NCBI GenBank assembly: GCA_024398635.1
Contig: JAKSIV010000003.1
Span: 1 to 64,000 of the forward strand
Origin: Bacteroidaceae bacterium
GTDB taxonomy: Bacteria; Bacteroidota; Bacteroidia; Bacteroidales; Bacteroidaceae
Direction: 5' to 3'
DNA length: 64,000 bases
Under the pieces are notes generated by a model. It saw only the letters and a list, made by a program, of their open reading frames with translations. It was not told the origin of the DNA and ran no database searches. Shown piece by piece: positions 10,562 through 18,574 of the stretch. How positions within the stretch are numbered: the stretch's first letter is position 1; every line of letters begins with the position of its first letter. Made by a program: the position numbers and the translations under genes.

Positions 10562-11254
10562 ATGGAGACCGTAGCTGTTATTCTGGCAGCAGGCTCCGGT
10601 TCAAGAACCGGCCTTTCCACCCCGAAGCAATTCCTGCCACTAAGTGGAAAGACTGTTTTAGAGCACTCCGTACAGACTTTCAATGATCACCCGGGAATAG
10701 ATCAGGTGGCAATTGTCACCTCGACCGAGTTTATTGAGAAAGTCAAAGACATTGTCAAGAGAAACGACTGGACCAAAATTTCGGCCGTATTGCCCGGTGG
10801 AAAGGAGCGTTTTGACTCCAGCCTGGCAGCCGTACGTCATTTCAGCGACAATCCGGAACTGGTGATGCTGTTCCACGATGCGGCACGCCCGCTGGTATCC
10901 GAACAGATTATCACTGATACCCTCAAGGCAATGGAGAAGTTCAACGCTGTCGATGTGGCGATACCGGCTGTAGATACCATAGTACAGTGCAATCCTGAAG
11001 GTACACACATGGAATCTATCCGGGACCGCAGTCTGCTGTGGCGAATGCAGACACCGCAGGGCTTCCGTCAGAAGACAATTCAGGAGGCATACCGTATAGC
11101 GTTGCAGGACCCGGATTTCAAGGCTACCGATGACTGCGGTACGGTACTCCGTTATCTCCCGCAAGAAAAGGTAGGTATCGTTCACGGTAGTGAGAAGAAC
11201 ATCAAGCTCACGTACGCCCAAGACCTTCCCTTACTGGAGTTTCTGCTCAATTGA
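10562..11254 (+). CDS. IspD/TarI family cytidylyltransferase
   Basis: Transfers CMP from CTP to a sugar-alcohol phosphate. Seen: 230 residues, VILAAGSGSRTGLSTPKQF (CTP-binding loop), GGKERFDSSLAA, FHDAARPLVS and the C-terminal DDCGTV...LPQEKV...NIKLTYAQDL segment. It could be IspD (MEP isoprenoid pathway) or TarI-like (ribitol-5-phosphate). It is strikingly similar, segment by segment, to the N-terminal half of the TarI-TarJ fusion encoded at 44269. The fusion has a reductase partner, whereas this one is free-standing. No other IspD is visible in the window. The neighbouring surface-glycan genes are compatible with either reading, so I leave the symbol empty. Confidence 0.75.
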   Translation: METVAVILAAGSGSRTGLSTPKQFLPLSGKTVLEHSVQTFNDHPGIDQVAIVTSTEFIEKVKDIVKRNDWTKISAVLPGGKERFDSSLAAVRHFSDNPELVMLFHDAARPLVSEQIITDTLKAMEKFNAVDVAIPAVDTIVQCNPEGTHMESIRDRSLLWRMQTPQGFRQKTIQEAYRIALQDPDFKATDDCGTVLRYLPQEKVGIVHGSEKNIKLTYAQDLPLLEFLLN

Positions 11255-11263
11255 TTTTTTTGC

Positions 11264-11271
11264 TAAGTTTG
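11264..11271 (+). promoter_or_regulatory. Putative -7 element for the YfhO-type gene
   Basis: TAAGTTTG matches TAnnTTTG, 10 bases after the preceding stop codon and 26 bases before the next ATG. This implies the membrane protein gene and the glycosyltransferases after it can be transcribed separately from metG. Confidence 0.6.
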
Positions 11272-11297
11272 CAATAATAAAATAGAAGCATCTCTTT

Positions 11298-13730
11298 ATG
11301 AAAAAGCCTAACCTAAAGAAACTATCCCCCTTCATTGTCGCATTGATAGTGTTTTTCACCTTGGGACTGATGTACAGTGCTCCTGTGCTTGATGGAAAAG
11401 TACTCCAGGCCGGTGATATAACAAATTATCTGGGATCATCCAAAGAAATACGTGATTACACTCATTCTGAAGGGAGACAGATATGGTGGACAAACTCCAT
11501 GTTCGGCGGTATGCCGTCATACCAGATCAGCGGACAGACACCTGCAAACAGACTACGCGCCAGACTCGAAGACGCCTCTCATCTTTGGTTTACAGGAGAC
11601 AAAGCGCCTGTGGGTATTCTGCTGGCTTATCTTATCGGCTTTTTCATCATGCTGCTCTGTTTTGACATAGATCCGTGGATGAGCATCATTGGTGCAATTG
11701 CGCTGACCCTATCCTCTTATTTTATGCTGATCATCCCGGCCGGACATATAACTAAGGCAAATGCCATCTGCTGTCTTGCCCCCATGATAGGAGGTTTCTA
11801 CGCCATCTACAGGAGCAGATACTGGCTGGGGGTTCCTGTCACACTTTTTTACGGTACGATAGGATTCACACTGCACCCGCAAATGACCTATTATGTATTC
11901 CTGCTGATAGGAGTCCTGTTTATCGGTGAGATTTTCATTCACGCCAAACAGAAGACATGGAAAGAGTTCGGTAAATCCACTGCGATCCTGCTGCTCTCAC
12001 TGCTTATCGTTCTTGGAACCAAACTCAGCTGGTTCCAAATGAACAGCAGCTACCTGAAAGAGACCATGCGTGGCGGTCACAGCGAGCTGGTTGAACAGGG
12101 AGGTGCCACCGAAAAGAAAGTAGGCCTGGATTTTGACTATGCTACAGCATGGTCATACGGTAAAGCCGAGACTCTTACACTCCTTATTCCTGACTTTATG
12201 GGAGGAGCCAGCAGCTATAACCTTGGAGACAATTCCAAACTTGAGAACGACCTCAGGAAGATGGGAGTCTCAACAAGGCAGGCTCGTGCATTCTGCAGTA
12301 ACGCTCCGACATATTGGGGTGAGAAAGCCTTTACCAGCGGTCCTGTCTATATTGGTGCAGTAATATGTTTCCTTTTCATTCTTGGACTGATAATCGTCAA
12401 AGGAGCCTACAAATGGGCTCTGCTGGCAGGAACATGCTTCTCAATACTGCTTGCATGGGGTCATAACTATGAATGGCTGTCAAGACTCTTCTTTGATTAT
12501 TTCCCCTATTACAACAAGTTCCGAACAGTCGAATCCATACTTGTTGTCGCCGAAATAACCATGCCTTTACTGGGGTTCCTTGCTGTCAAGGAACTGCTTG
12601 AATCCGATGACAAGGCATATATCAGGAAATCTATTCTGATTGCAGGCGGTATCACTGCAGGTATTTGCCTGTTGGTTGCAGTGTTCTCCGGTGCTATTGA
12701 CACGACATCCTCTTATGACAGCCAGTGGCGCTCACAGATTGACTCGCAGATATACGATGCCATCCTGAATCAGAGACAGGCCATGATATCTTCTTCGGCC
12801 CTTCGTAGCCTCGCCTTTGTGGTAGCTGCAGCGGCTATCACATTGTTCTACAGCTACAAGAAGGATCAGAAGAACAGCTTTGCCCTGCTGGTTGTCGCTC
12901 TGGGAGCCGTCATTCTGCTTGACCTGATTCCGGTTGACAGGAAGTTCTTTGGCAAACAGAATTTTGTGACAGCCAAAGAGGACTCTCAGACTTTTGCCAT
13001 GCAGGATTGGGAGAAAGAGATTCTTCAGGACAAGTCACTTGACTACCGCGTACTCAATCTGGCAGCCAACACCTTTAACGATGCAAGGACATCCTACAGG
13101 CTCAAATCGATAGGCGGCTATTCGGCAGCAAAGATGCGTCGCTATCAGGATCTTATTGAGGCCCACATTGCCAACAACAATATGTCGGTCATCAATATGC
13201 TCAACACAAAATACTTTGTCACCAGAAACGGACAGGTTATCCAGAACCCTGATGCCATGGGTAATGCATGGTTTGTCGATACACTTCTTTTTGTTGACAA
13301 TCCGGTCCAGGAAAGCCAGGCGCTGTACGAATTGGACCTGAATACGACTGCAGTAGCCGACAAACTGTTTGCCGATATCCTCAACATTCAGGTTTCAGCA
13401 CCCGATCCCGATGCATTCATCAGATTGGACAAATACATTCCTGACCATCTGGAGTATACATCAAACTCCACCCGCGACAAGGTCGCAGTATTCTCCGAGA
13501 TATACTATCCCAAAGAATGGCATCTTTACATTGACGGCAAAGAGCAAAAGGTAGGACGTGTAAACTACACCCTCCGAGCTGCGGTAATTCCTGCAGGAAA
13601 GCACTCTCTTGTAATGGAATTCAGGCCCGATGCGCTCAAGACAGACAAGTTGTGTATGGCGCTTGTCATCCTGACAATCATCCTCACATTGGGCTTGCCT
13701 ATCCGGCACTTTGTAAAGAAAAAGAACTGA
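11298..13730 (+). CDS. YfhO family multi-pass membrane protein
   Basis: An 810-residue protein with about 11-13 hydrophobic segments: one at residues 12-30, a dense set between about 105 and 250, more between 350 and 510, and a last one near 785-803. It ends in a basic tail. The C-terminal third (about 560-780) is largely soluble and extracytoplasmic-looking. YfhO-type proteins are GT-C-like and in Gram-positives are tied to lipoteichoic acid glycosylation; in Bacteroidota the function is not established. It is 5 bases upstream of a GT14-like gene and part of a plus-strand glycan unit. Confidence 0.75.
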   Translation: MKKPNLKKLSPFIVALIVFFTLGLMYSAPVLDGKVLQAGDITNYLGSSKEIRDYTHSEGRQIWWTNSMFGGMPSYQISGQTPANRLRARLEDASHLWFTGDKAPVGILLAYLIGFFIMLLCFDIDPWMSIIGAIALTLSSYFMLIIPAGHITKANAICCLAPMIGGFYAIYRSRYWLGVPVTLFYGTIGFTLHPQMTYYVFLLIGVLFIGEIFIHAKQKTWKEFGKSTAILLLSLLIVLGTKLSWFQMNSSYLKETMRGGHSELVEQGGATEKKVGLDFDYATAWSYGKAETLTLLIPDFMGGASSYNLGDNSKLENDLRKMGVSTRQARAFCSNAPTYWGEKAFTSGPVYIGAVICFLFILGLIIVKGAYKWALLAGTCFSILLAWGHNYEWLSRLFFDYFPYYNKFRTVESILVVAEITMPLLGFLAVKELLESDDKAYIRKSILIAGGITAGICLLVAVFSGAIDTTSSYDSQWRSQIDSQIYDAILNQRQAMISSSALRSLAFVVAAAAITLFYSYKKDQKNSFALLVVALGAVILLDLIPVDRKFFGKQNFVTAKEDSQTFAMQDWEKEILQDKSLDYRVLNLAANTFNDARTSYRLKSIGGYSAAKMRRYQDLIEAHIANNNMSVINMLNTKYFVTRNGQVIQNPDAMGNAWFVDTLLFVDNPVQESQALYELDLNTTAVADKLFADILNIQVSAPDPDAFIRLDKYIPDHLEYTSNSTRDKVAVFSEIYYPKEWHLYIDGKEQKVGRVNYTLRAAVIPAGKHSLVMEFRPDALKTDKLCMALVILTIILTLGLPIRHFVKKKN

Positions 13731-13735
13731 AACGT

Positions 13736-14638
13736 ATGAGAATAGCTTTTGTCATCTCTGTTTTTGACAATCCCAAGCAGGCAAATTGCTTTATCAAACA
13801 GGCAATTTCCTATAGCGGATCAACTGTCTTTGTCCATGTTGATGCCAAGAATCAGGGTATAGCTGAACAGTTGATAAAAGACAGTAATGTCATAATCCTG
13901 CCAAAACATATTGATGTCACATGGGCGGAGTATTCTCAGATAGAGATGTACAATTATCTGTTCCAGTCCGTCAGGGAATACGGAAAGTTTGACTATATCT
14001 CCCTGAATAGCGGAAACGATCTGTTTATTAGGCCCGTGAAGGAGTTTGTCGACTATTTGAGTGAGACACACCTTTATGGCTACTATAATTGTGAGCCGCT
14101 GCCAAAATCATATTGGCAGTTCAGAGGCGGATATGGCAGGATAGCTGTCAGATGGCCCAAATGCATGTTGCGCCGACTTCCGGACCATCACCCCATGCGT
14201 TACCTTCGGACCCTATATGGCCAGTTGTATCATTATCATCTGATTCCCGGACGCAAACTCCCGGCCAACATACGTTTTATTGGAGGAAACGATTGGTTTA
14301 CCATAAGTCAGGACTGTCTGGACGATATGATGGAATACATCGATAACCATGAGGAATGGAACAGGCTGTTCTATCACTCCTATATCGGCACAGAGATTTA
14401 CTATGTCACCCTGTTCGAAATGCTCAAAGGAGACCGTCCCGTCTGTGACAAGAACAACCTGCGTTTTGTGGACTGGAAAGAGCGCGGACAGAAAAAGAAT
14501 GCAGGCAGTCCCAATATCCTGACAATGGAGTGTATTGAAGACATAGAATCTTCACAGCGCTTTTTCGGAAGGAAGTTTGACTGCCTAAAAGACCAGGAAG
14601 TTGTTGACTATTTCATGGATCGAACTGTACAGTTATGA
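13736..14638 (+). CDS. GT14-like beta-1,6-N-acetylglucosaminyltransferase (Branch/core-2/I family)
   Basis: A 300-residue protein beginning MRIAFVISVFDNP, with HVDAKNQGIAEQL, DYISLNSGNDLFIRP and FIGGNDWFTIS, resembling bacterial members of the core-2/I-branching enzyme family, which transfer N-acetylglucosamine or related sugars. The start at 13736 was chosen because the longer upstream frame overlaps the YfhO gene by about 80 bases and adds unrelated residues. Its TGA overlaps the ATG of the next glycosyltransferase by 4 bases (ATGA), so the two are likely coupled and act on the same glycan. Acceptor unknown. Confidence 0.75.
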   Translation: MRIAFVISVFDNPKQANCFIKQAISYSGSTVFVHVDAKNQGIAEQLIKDSNVIILPKHIDVTWAEYSQIEMYNYLFQSVREYGKFDYISLNSGNDLFIRPVKEFVDYLSETHLYGYYNCEPLPKSYWQFRGGYGRIAVRWPKCMLRRLPDHHPMRYLRTLYGQLYHYHLIPGRKLPANIRFIGGNDWFTISQDCLDDMMEYIDNHEEWNRLFYHSYIGTEIYYVTLFEMLKGDRPVCDKNNLRFVDWKERGQKKNAGSPNILTMECIEDIESSQRFFGRKFDCLKDQEVVDYFMDRTVQL

Positions 14639-15759
14639 AAATAGCGATATTAGGAACAGCATGGCCATATCGTGGAGGATTGGCTGTCTATAACGAGCGT
14701 CTTGCGCGACAGTTTGCTGCCGAGGGTGACAATGTGACAATTTACACTTTCACCTTGCAGTACCCCTCTTTCCTTTTTCCCGGCAAGACACAGTATTCAT
14801 CAGAGCCTGCTCCCTCTGACCTGAGAATAATACGCAGTCTTAATTCTGTTAACCCGTTCAATTGGTATAAGACCGGACGAGCCATAAAAAAACTTGCTCC
14901 CGATATTCTGATAATAAAATTCTGGCTTCCGTTCATGGCTCCCAGTCTGGGTAAGGTAGCCCGTATGGTACGTCGCAACGGAAAAACCCGTGTGGTATCT
15001 ATTCTGGATAACATTATTCCTCATGAGCACCGCCCCGGAGACCGTCTGTTCGGACGTTATTTTACCCGTTCGGTTGACGGTTTCGTGGCTATGTCTGACT
15101 CTGTACTGGAAGACCTGAATCAGTTTGATACGGCAAAACCCAGGGTATTCTGCCGACATCCTCTTTATGACAATTTCGGTTCCAAGACATCACGTGAAGA
15201 ATCACTCAAATACCTTGGACTGGACCCCGGACAGCGTTACATGCTGTTTTTTGGCCTTATCCGTGACTATAAAGGACTGGATCTGATGCTCAAGGCATAC
15301 GCCGACAGCCGCTTCCGTAAGATGGACGTAAAGCTGATTGTAGCCGGCGAGTTTTACAGCGGCTCGGAGAAATACTTTGAAATGGAGAAACAACTTGGAC
15401 TTGAAGGGTTGATTGTCTGGAAGAGCGACTTTGTTCCTGACAGCGAAGTCCGTTACTATTTCGGAGCGGCCGATATAATTGTGCAGCCCTATAAATCAGC
15501 CACACAAAGTGGCGTTACGCAGATAGCATATCATTTTGAAAAACCTATGCTGGTAACCGATGTCGGCGGTTTGGCCGAAATTGTTCCGGACGGAAAAGTA
15601 GGGTATGTGGTACAACCCGACGTACAACAGATTGCCGATGCACTGGTGGATTTCTTTGAAAACGACCGTCAAGACCAATTTACCGAAGGCATACTCTCCG
15701 AAAAAAAACAGTACGCCTGGTCAAATATGACAAGGTCTGTCAGGAAAGCTGCCGAATAG
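14635..15759 (+). CDS. GT4-type glycosyltransferase
   Basis: A 374-residue GT-B fold protein. Seen: N-terminal glycine-rich GTAWPYRGGLAVYNERLAR, FFGLIRDYKGLDLMLKAY (start of the nucleotide-sugar domain), and the GT4 EX7E-type region near the C terminus (QPYKSATQSGVTQIAYHFEKP, then VGGLAEIV). It transfers a hexose-type sugar to a lipid-linked or glycan acceptor on the cytoplasmic face. It converges with the minus-strand heptose operon, leaving a one-base gap. Confidence 0.88.
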   Translation: MKIAILGTAWPYRGGLAVYNERLARQFAAEGDNVTIYTFTLQYPSFLFPGKTQYSSEPAPSDLRIIRSLNSVNPFNWYKTGRAIKKLAPDILIIKFWLPFMAPSLGKVARMVRRNGKTRVVSILDNIIPHEHRPGDRLFGRYFTRSVDGFVAMSDSVLEDLNQFDTAKPRVFCRHPLYDNFGSKTSREESLKYLGLDPGQRYMLFFGLIRDYKGLDLMLKAYADSRFRKMDVKLIVAGEFYSGSEKYFEMEKQLGLEGLIVWKSDFVPDSEVRYYFGAADIIVQPYKSATQSGVTQIAYHFEKPMLVTDVGGLAEIVPDGKVGYVVQPDVQQIADALVDFFENDRQDQFTEGILSEKKQYAWSNMTRSVRKAAE

Positions 15760-15760
15760 A

Positions 15761-16231
15761 CTATTCCCAAAGAAGAAAACGCATTCCGCAGTTATCAGCA
15801 AACCTGCGGTCCGAAGGCTGGTCACCTATCATCAGGGAACGTTTCATAGAAACATCAGGATAATCACGCATGGCCTGCTTAGCCATGCCGGGGTTTGGCT
15901 TGCGCATGGGATCACTGTCATCAACCGATACGCACAGATATATTCTGTCAATTCTACCACCGGCTTCTTGTATGGCTTTGAGCATACGGGAGTGAATATC
16001 GTCCAGCTGCGTCTGTGTCATGATGCCCTTGCCCACTCCACGCTGATTGGTTACAATGAATATATGCTTGAATGATGCCGAGAATCGGCCGATGAAATCA
16101 AGGAATCCTTCATTGAAACGGAACTCATCCCAGCTCTTCACATAATCTCCGGGAAGCCATACGTTGACAACTCCGTCACGATCCAGGAACAGAGTGTCGC
16201 ATTCATTGAGTATTTGCTGCGAAATAATCAT
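15761..16231 (-). CDS. gmhB: D-glycero-D-manno-heptose 1,7-bisphosphate 7-phosphatase (GmhB-like HAD phosphatase)
   Basis: A 156-residue HAD-superfamily phosphatase. Seen: nucleophile motif FLDRDGVVN (residues about 15-23), IFIVTNQRGVGKG (motif II), KPNPGMA (motif III Lys) and IGDQPSDRRFA (motif IV), as in GmhB and histidinol-phosphate phosphatases. It removes the 7-phosphate before nucleotide activation. The assignment to the heptose pathway rests on its neighbours: it overlaps hddC by 4 bases and is the last gene of hddA-gmhA-hddC-gmhB. It lacks the extended zinc loop of some GmhBs, so substrate preference is inferred. Confidence 0.82.
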   Translation of the reverse strand: MIISQQILNECDTLFLDRDGVVNVWLPGDYVKSWDEFRFNEGFLDFIGRFSASFKHIFIVTNQRGVGKGIMTQTQLDDIHSRMLKAIQEAGGRIDRIYLCVSVDDSDPMRKPNPGMAKQAMRDYPDVSMKRSLMIGDQPSDRRFADNCGMRFLLWE

Positions 16232-16932
16232 ATTTTGGCCGGAAGGAAAGTCTGCGCAAGTTCATAGTCCTGCGGAATACCTATGTCTATGAAACCGGTA
16301 TCTGATACATATCCGGCAATATTTCCTACTTGAGACATAGGTTCAAGTATCTCTTTTTCGAAGGAAAATTTACACGGTTTGCAGTCAAACAGTCCGGCGT
16401 GGGAATCCAAACAGTATATGCCTCCATTAATAAGCCCTTCTTCACAGTGTTTTTTTTCGTTGAAAGACATTATGCGACAATCGGCCGACAGTGTCACCGA
16501 CCCGTAACGATCAAAATCTTTCATAGGTTTAAGTGCAACCGACAACGGAACACCAGACTTCTCGCTGAACGTATGAAAGGCATTGAGATTGACGTTGAAA
16601 AAGGTATCACCGTTTAGTATGATAACCCTGTTGCTTTCAACCTTTGACATGGCAAGTTTTATGCCGCCACCTGTGCCGAGCGGAGTCTCCTCTATTACCC
16701 AATCCACCGGAGTTTTTTCTTTGTGTTCAGCGTTTATCCAATCAGTCACTACCTGATTCATATAACCCAAAGACAGGATTATCCGGTTTACCTCGTACTG
16801 CCTTAGCCACTGCAGAATCCATGCAAGAAAAGGACGGCCCCCCACGGGAGCCATGCACTTGGGAACATCGCTCACAACACTGCGCAAACGAGTACCCAAA
16901 CCTCCTGCAAGTATGATGACATCAAACATCAC
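16228..16932 (-). CDS. hddC: D-glycero-alpha-D-manno-heptose 1-phosphate guanylyltransferase-like nucleotidyltransferase
   Basis: A 234-residue sugar-nucleotidyltransferase. Seen: AGGLGTRLRSVVSDVPKCMAPV at the N terminus (NTP-binding, with the Lys of PKCMAP), GYMNQVV, EETPLGTGGGIKLA, NGDTFF (metal-binding Asp) and DIGIPQDYELA. In the known GDP-heptose route HddC joins GTP and heptose-1-phosphate. Setting in the operon (4-base overlaps on both sides) supports that reading, but a close relative could use another NTP. Confidence 0.8.
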   Translation of the reverse strand: MMFDVIILAGGLGTRLRSVVSDVPKCMAPVGGRPFLAWILQWLRQYEVNRIILSLGYMNQVVTDWINAEHKEKTPVDWVIEETPLGTGGGIKLAMSKVESNRVIILNGDTFFNVNLNAFHTFSEKSGVPLSVALKPMKDFDRYGSVTLSADCRIMSFNEKKHCEEGLINGGIYCLDSHAGLFDCKPCKFSFEKEILEPMSQVGNIAGYVSDTGFIDIGIPQDYELAQTFLPAKI

Positions 16933-17507
16933 TTCTTTCCGAACAGATTCTCCTCAACAATGGCACAGATAATATGTCCTATCAGGATATGTGATTCCTG
17001 AATACGGGGCGTAATATCCGAAGGAACTTTGATGCAAAGATCTGCCAGACTGTCCATCTTACACGGTTTATTACCCGTAAGACCTATTGAGGTTATCCCT
17101 TTCTGGCGGCAAACTTTAAGAGCCTCAATGATATTTTCGGAATTGCCCGATGTGGAAATACCGATGAAAACATCTCCTTTTGAACCCTGGGCTTCAATCT
17201 GACGTGAAAACAGATACCTGTAACCTATGTCATTGCCTATGGCGGTCATAACCGATGTATCGGTGCTAAGAGAATGAGCCGGGATACCCGGGCGGGCAAA
17301 ATAGAACTGATTGACAAGCTCACCTGCCAGGTGCTGTGCATCGGCTGCAGAACCTCCGTTGCCGGCCAGCAATGCACTGTGACCGTTTCGATAAGCATCG
17401 GTCATGATACGGGCAGCTTCCTCTATTTGAGCGATTAGTTCTGGGCTGTCCAAAATGGCCTGTTTGGTCGAAATGGACTGGGATATCTCATCTTTAATGC
17501 TTCTCAT
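16929..17507 (-). CDS. gmhA: Phosphoheptose isomerase (SIS domain)
   Basis: Converts sedoheptulose 7-phosphate to D-glycero-D-manno-heptose 7-phosphate, the entry step to bacterial heptose. Seen: 192 residues, LLAGNGGSAADAQHLAGELVNQFYF (SIS and active-site region), FIGISTSGNSENIIEALKVCRQKG, and the C-terminal ESHILIGHIICAIVE helix that carries zinc or catalytic residues in GmhA. Overlaps hddC by 4 bases and follows hddA by 6. Confidence 0.92.
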   Translation of the reverse strand: MRSIKDEISQSISTKQAILDSPELIAQIEEAARIMTDAYRNGHSALLAGNGGSAADAQHLAGELVNQFYFARPGIPAHSLSTDTSVMTAIGNDIGYRYLFSRQIEAQGSKGDVFIGISTSGNSENIIEALKVCRQKGITSIGLTGNKPCKMDSLADLCIKVPSDITPRIQESHILIGHIICAIVEENLFGKK

Positions 17508-17513
17508 ATTGTC

Positions 17514-18542
17514 TTAATCGTATATTTTCCAACCATGTGTTCCTCCTTCGCTGAACTGGGAACCCACTACCTGACCGGGCATATTTTTCAGAGCATTTAT
17601 AACCAAACGACGTTTTGCGGGGTCGGTCATGAAAATTATGAATCCACCTCCTCCGGCTCCGCTAACCTTGCCTGCGGTTGCCCCTGCAGCAGTTGCAACA
17701 TCAAACGCTTCCTGAATCATAGGATTGCTGATGGCTGTGGCCATCTTCTTCTTGTCCTCCCAAGCCTGTCCCAGAATACGGGCAAACTCCTTCATGTTTC
17801 CCTCAAGTAAGGCTCTCTTCATATCAATTGCACTCTGTTTGATACGATGCATTGCCTCTACAGCGGTAGCATTACCACTGCTGGTATTCTTTTTCTGCTC
17901 TTCAATAATGGCAGCCGACGAACGGGACGCGCCCGTGTAATAGAGAACAATTGAGGATTCCAACTCATCCACTATCCAGCGCTTTACACGCAACGGATTG
18001 ACAATGACATTGCCGTCGGTAAGAAACTCCATGAAATTAAAACCACCGAATGCCGCAGCATACTGATCCTGTTTACCTCCGCTAAGAGCCAGATCGACGC
18101 GTTCAATCTGATATGCCAGACGGGCAATCTCGTAATCACCCATAGGAAGGTTGTACCACTCCACAAAAGCCTTTAGTATGCAGACCACCATGGTTGATGA
18201 TGATCCAAGCCCACTGCCGGCCGGAGCATCGGAGTAGGTGGTGATTCGGCAAGCCTTGGGCTGAACACCGAAATCCCTGACCACACGATTAAATACCCCT
18301 TTGTGCAAGTCCAAGACTCCGTCTATAGGAAGAGCTTTGGACAAAGAGTAGGATTTGTTCTGTCCCAGATCTGTTGCAGTAAGCGTTACTTTATTGTCAT
18401 TGGTCTCCTCAATTGTACAATAGGCATACAGATTGATTGTTGCATTCAGTATAAGACCTCCATAAAGGTCACTATAGGGAGAGACATCACTGCCTCCTCC
18501 CGCAAAACCTAAGCGCAACGGAGCTTTGCTTCTAATAATCAT
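17514..18542 (-). CDS. hddA: D-glycero-alpha-D-manno-heptose 7-phosphate kinase (GHMP kinase)
   Basis: Phosphorylates heptose 7-phosphate at C1, giving the alpha-1,7-bisphosphate of the GDP-heptose branch. Seen: 342 residues starting MIIRSKAPLRLGFAGGGSDVSPYSDLYGG, the ATP loop GSGLGSSSTMVVCILKAF, and the C-terminal GHMP motif KVSGAGGGGFIIF. The start at 18542 is preferred over 18569 because the latter lies within the TACTTTTG promoter element and the family begins MIIRSKAPLRL. It is the first gene of the minus-strand heptose operon. Confidence 0.9.
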   Translation of the reverse strand: MIIRSKAPLRLGFAGGGSDVSPYSDLYGGLILNATINLYAYCTIEETNDNKVTLTATDLGQNKSYSLSKALPIDGVLDLHKGVFNRVVRDFGVQPKACRITTYSDAPAGSGLGSSSTMVVCILKAFVEWYNLPMGDYEIARLAYQIERVDLALSGGKQDQYAAAFGGFNFMEFLTDGNVIVNPLRVKRWIVDELESSIVLYYTGASRSSAAIIEEQKKNTSSGNATAVEAMHRIKQSAIDMKRALLEGNMKEFARILGQAWEDKKKMATAISNPMIQEAFDVATAAGATAGKVSGAGGGGFIIFMTDPAKRRLVINALKNMPGQVVGSQFSEGGTHGWKIYD

Positions 18543-18566
18543 AACTTTGCTCTCTAATGGGTTATG

Positions 18567-18574
18567 CAAAAGTA
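18567..18574 (-). promoter_or_regulatory. Putative -7 element for the heptose operon
   Basis: Minus strand TACTTTTG matches TAnnTTTG and sits 24 bases before the hddA ATG at 18542. It directly abuts the last codon of the M64 peptidase gene, so the -33 region lies inside that upstream coding sequence. Confidence 0.6.
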
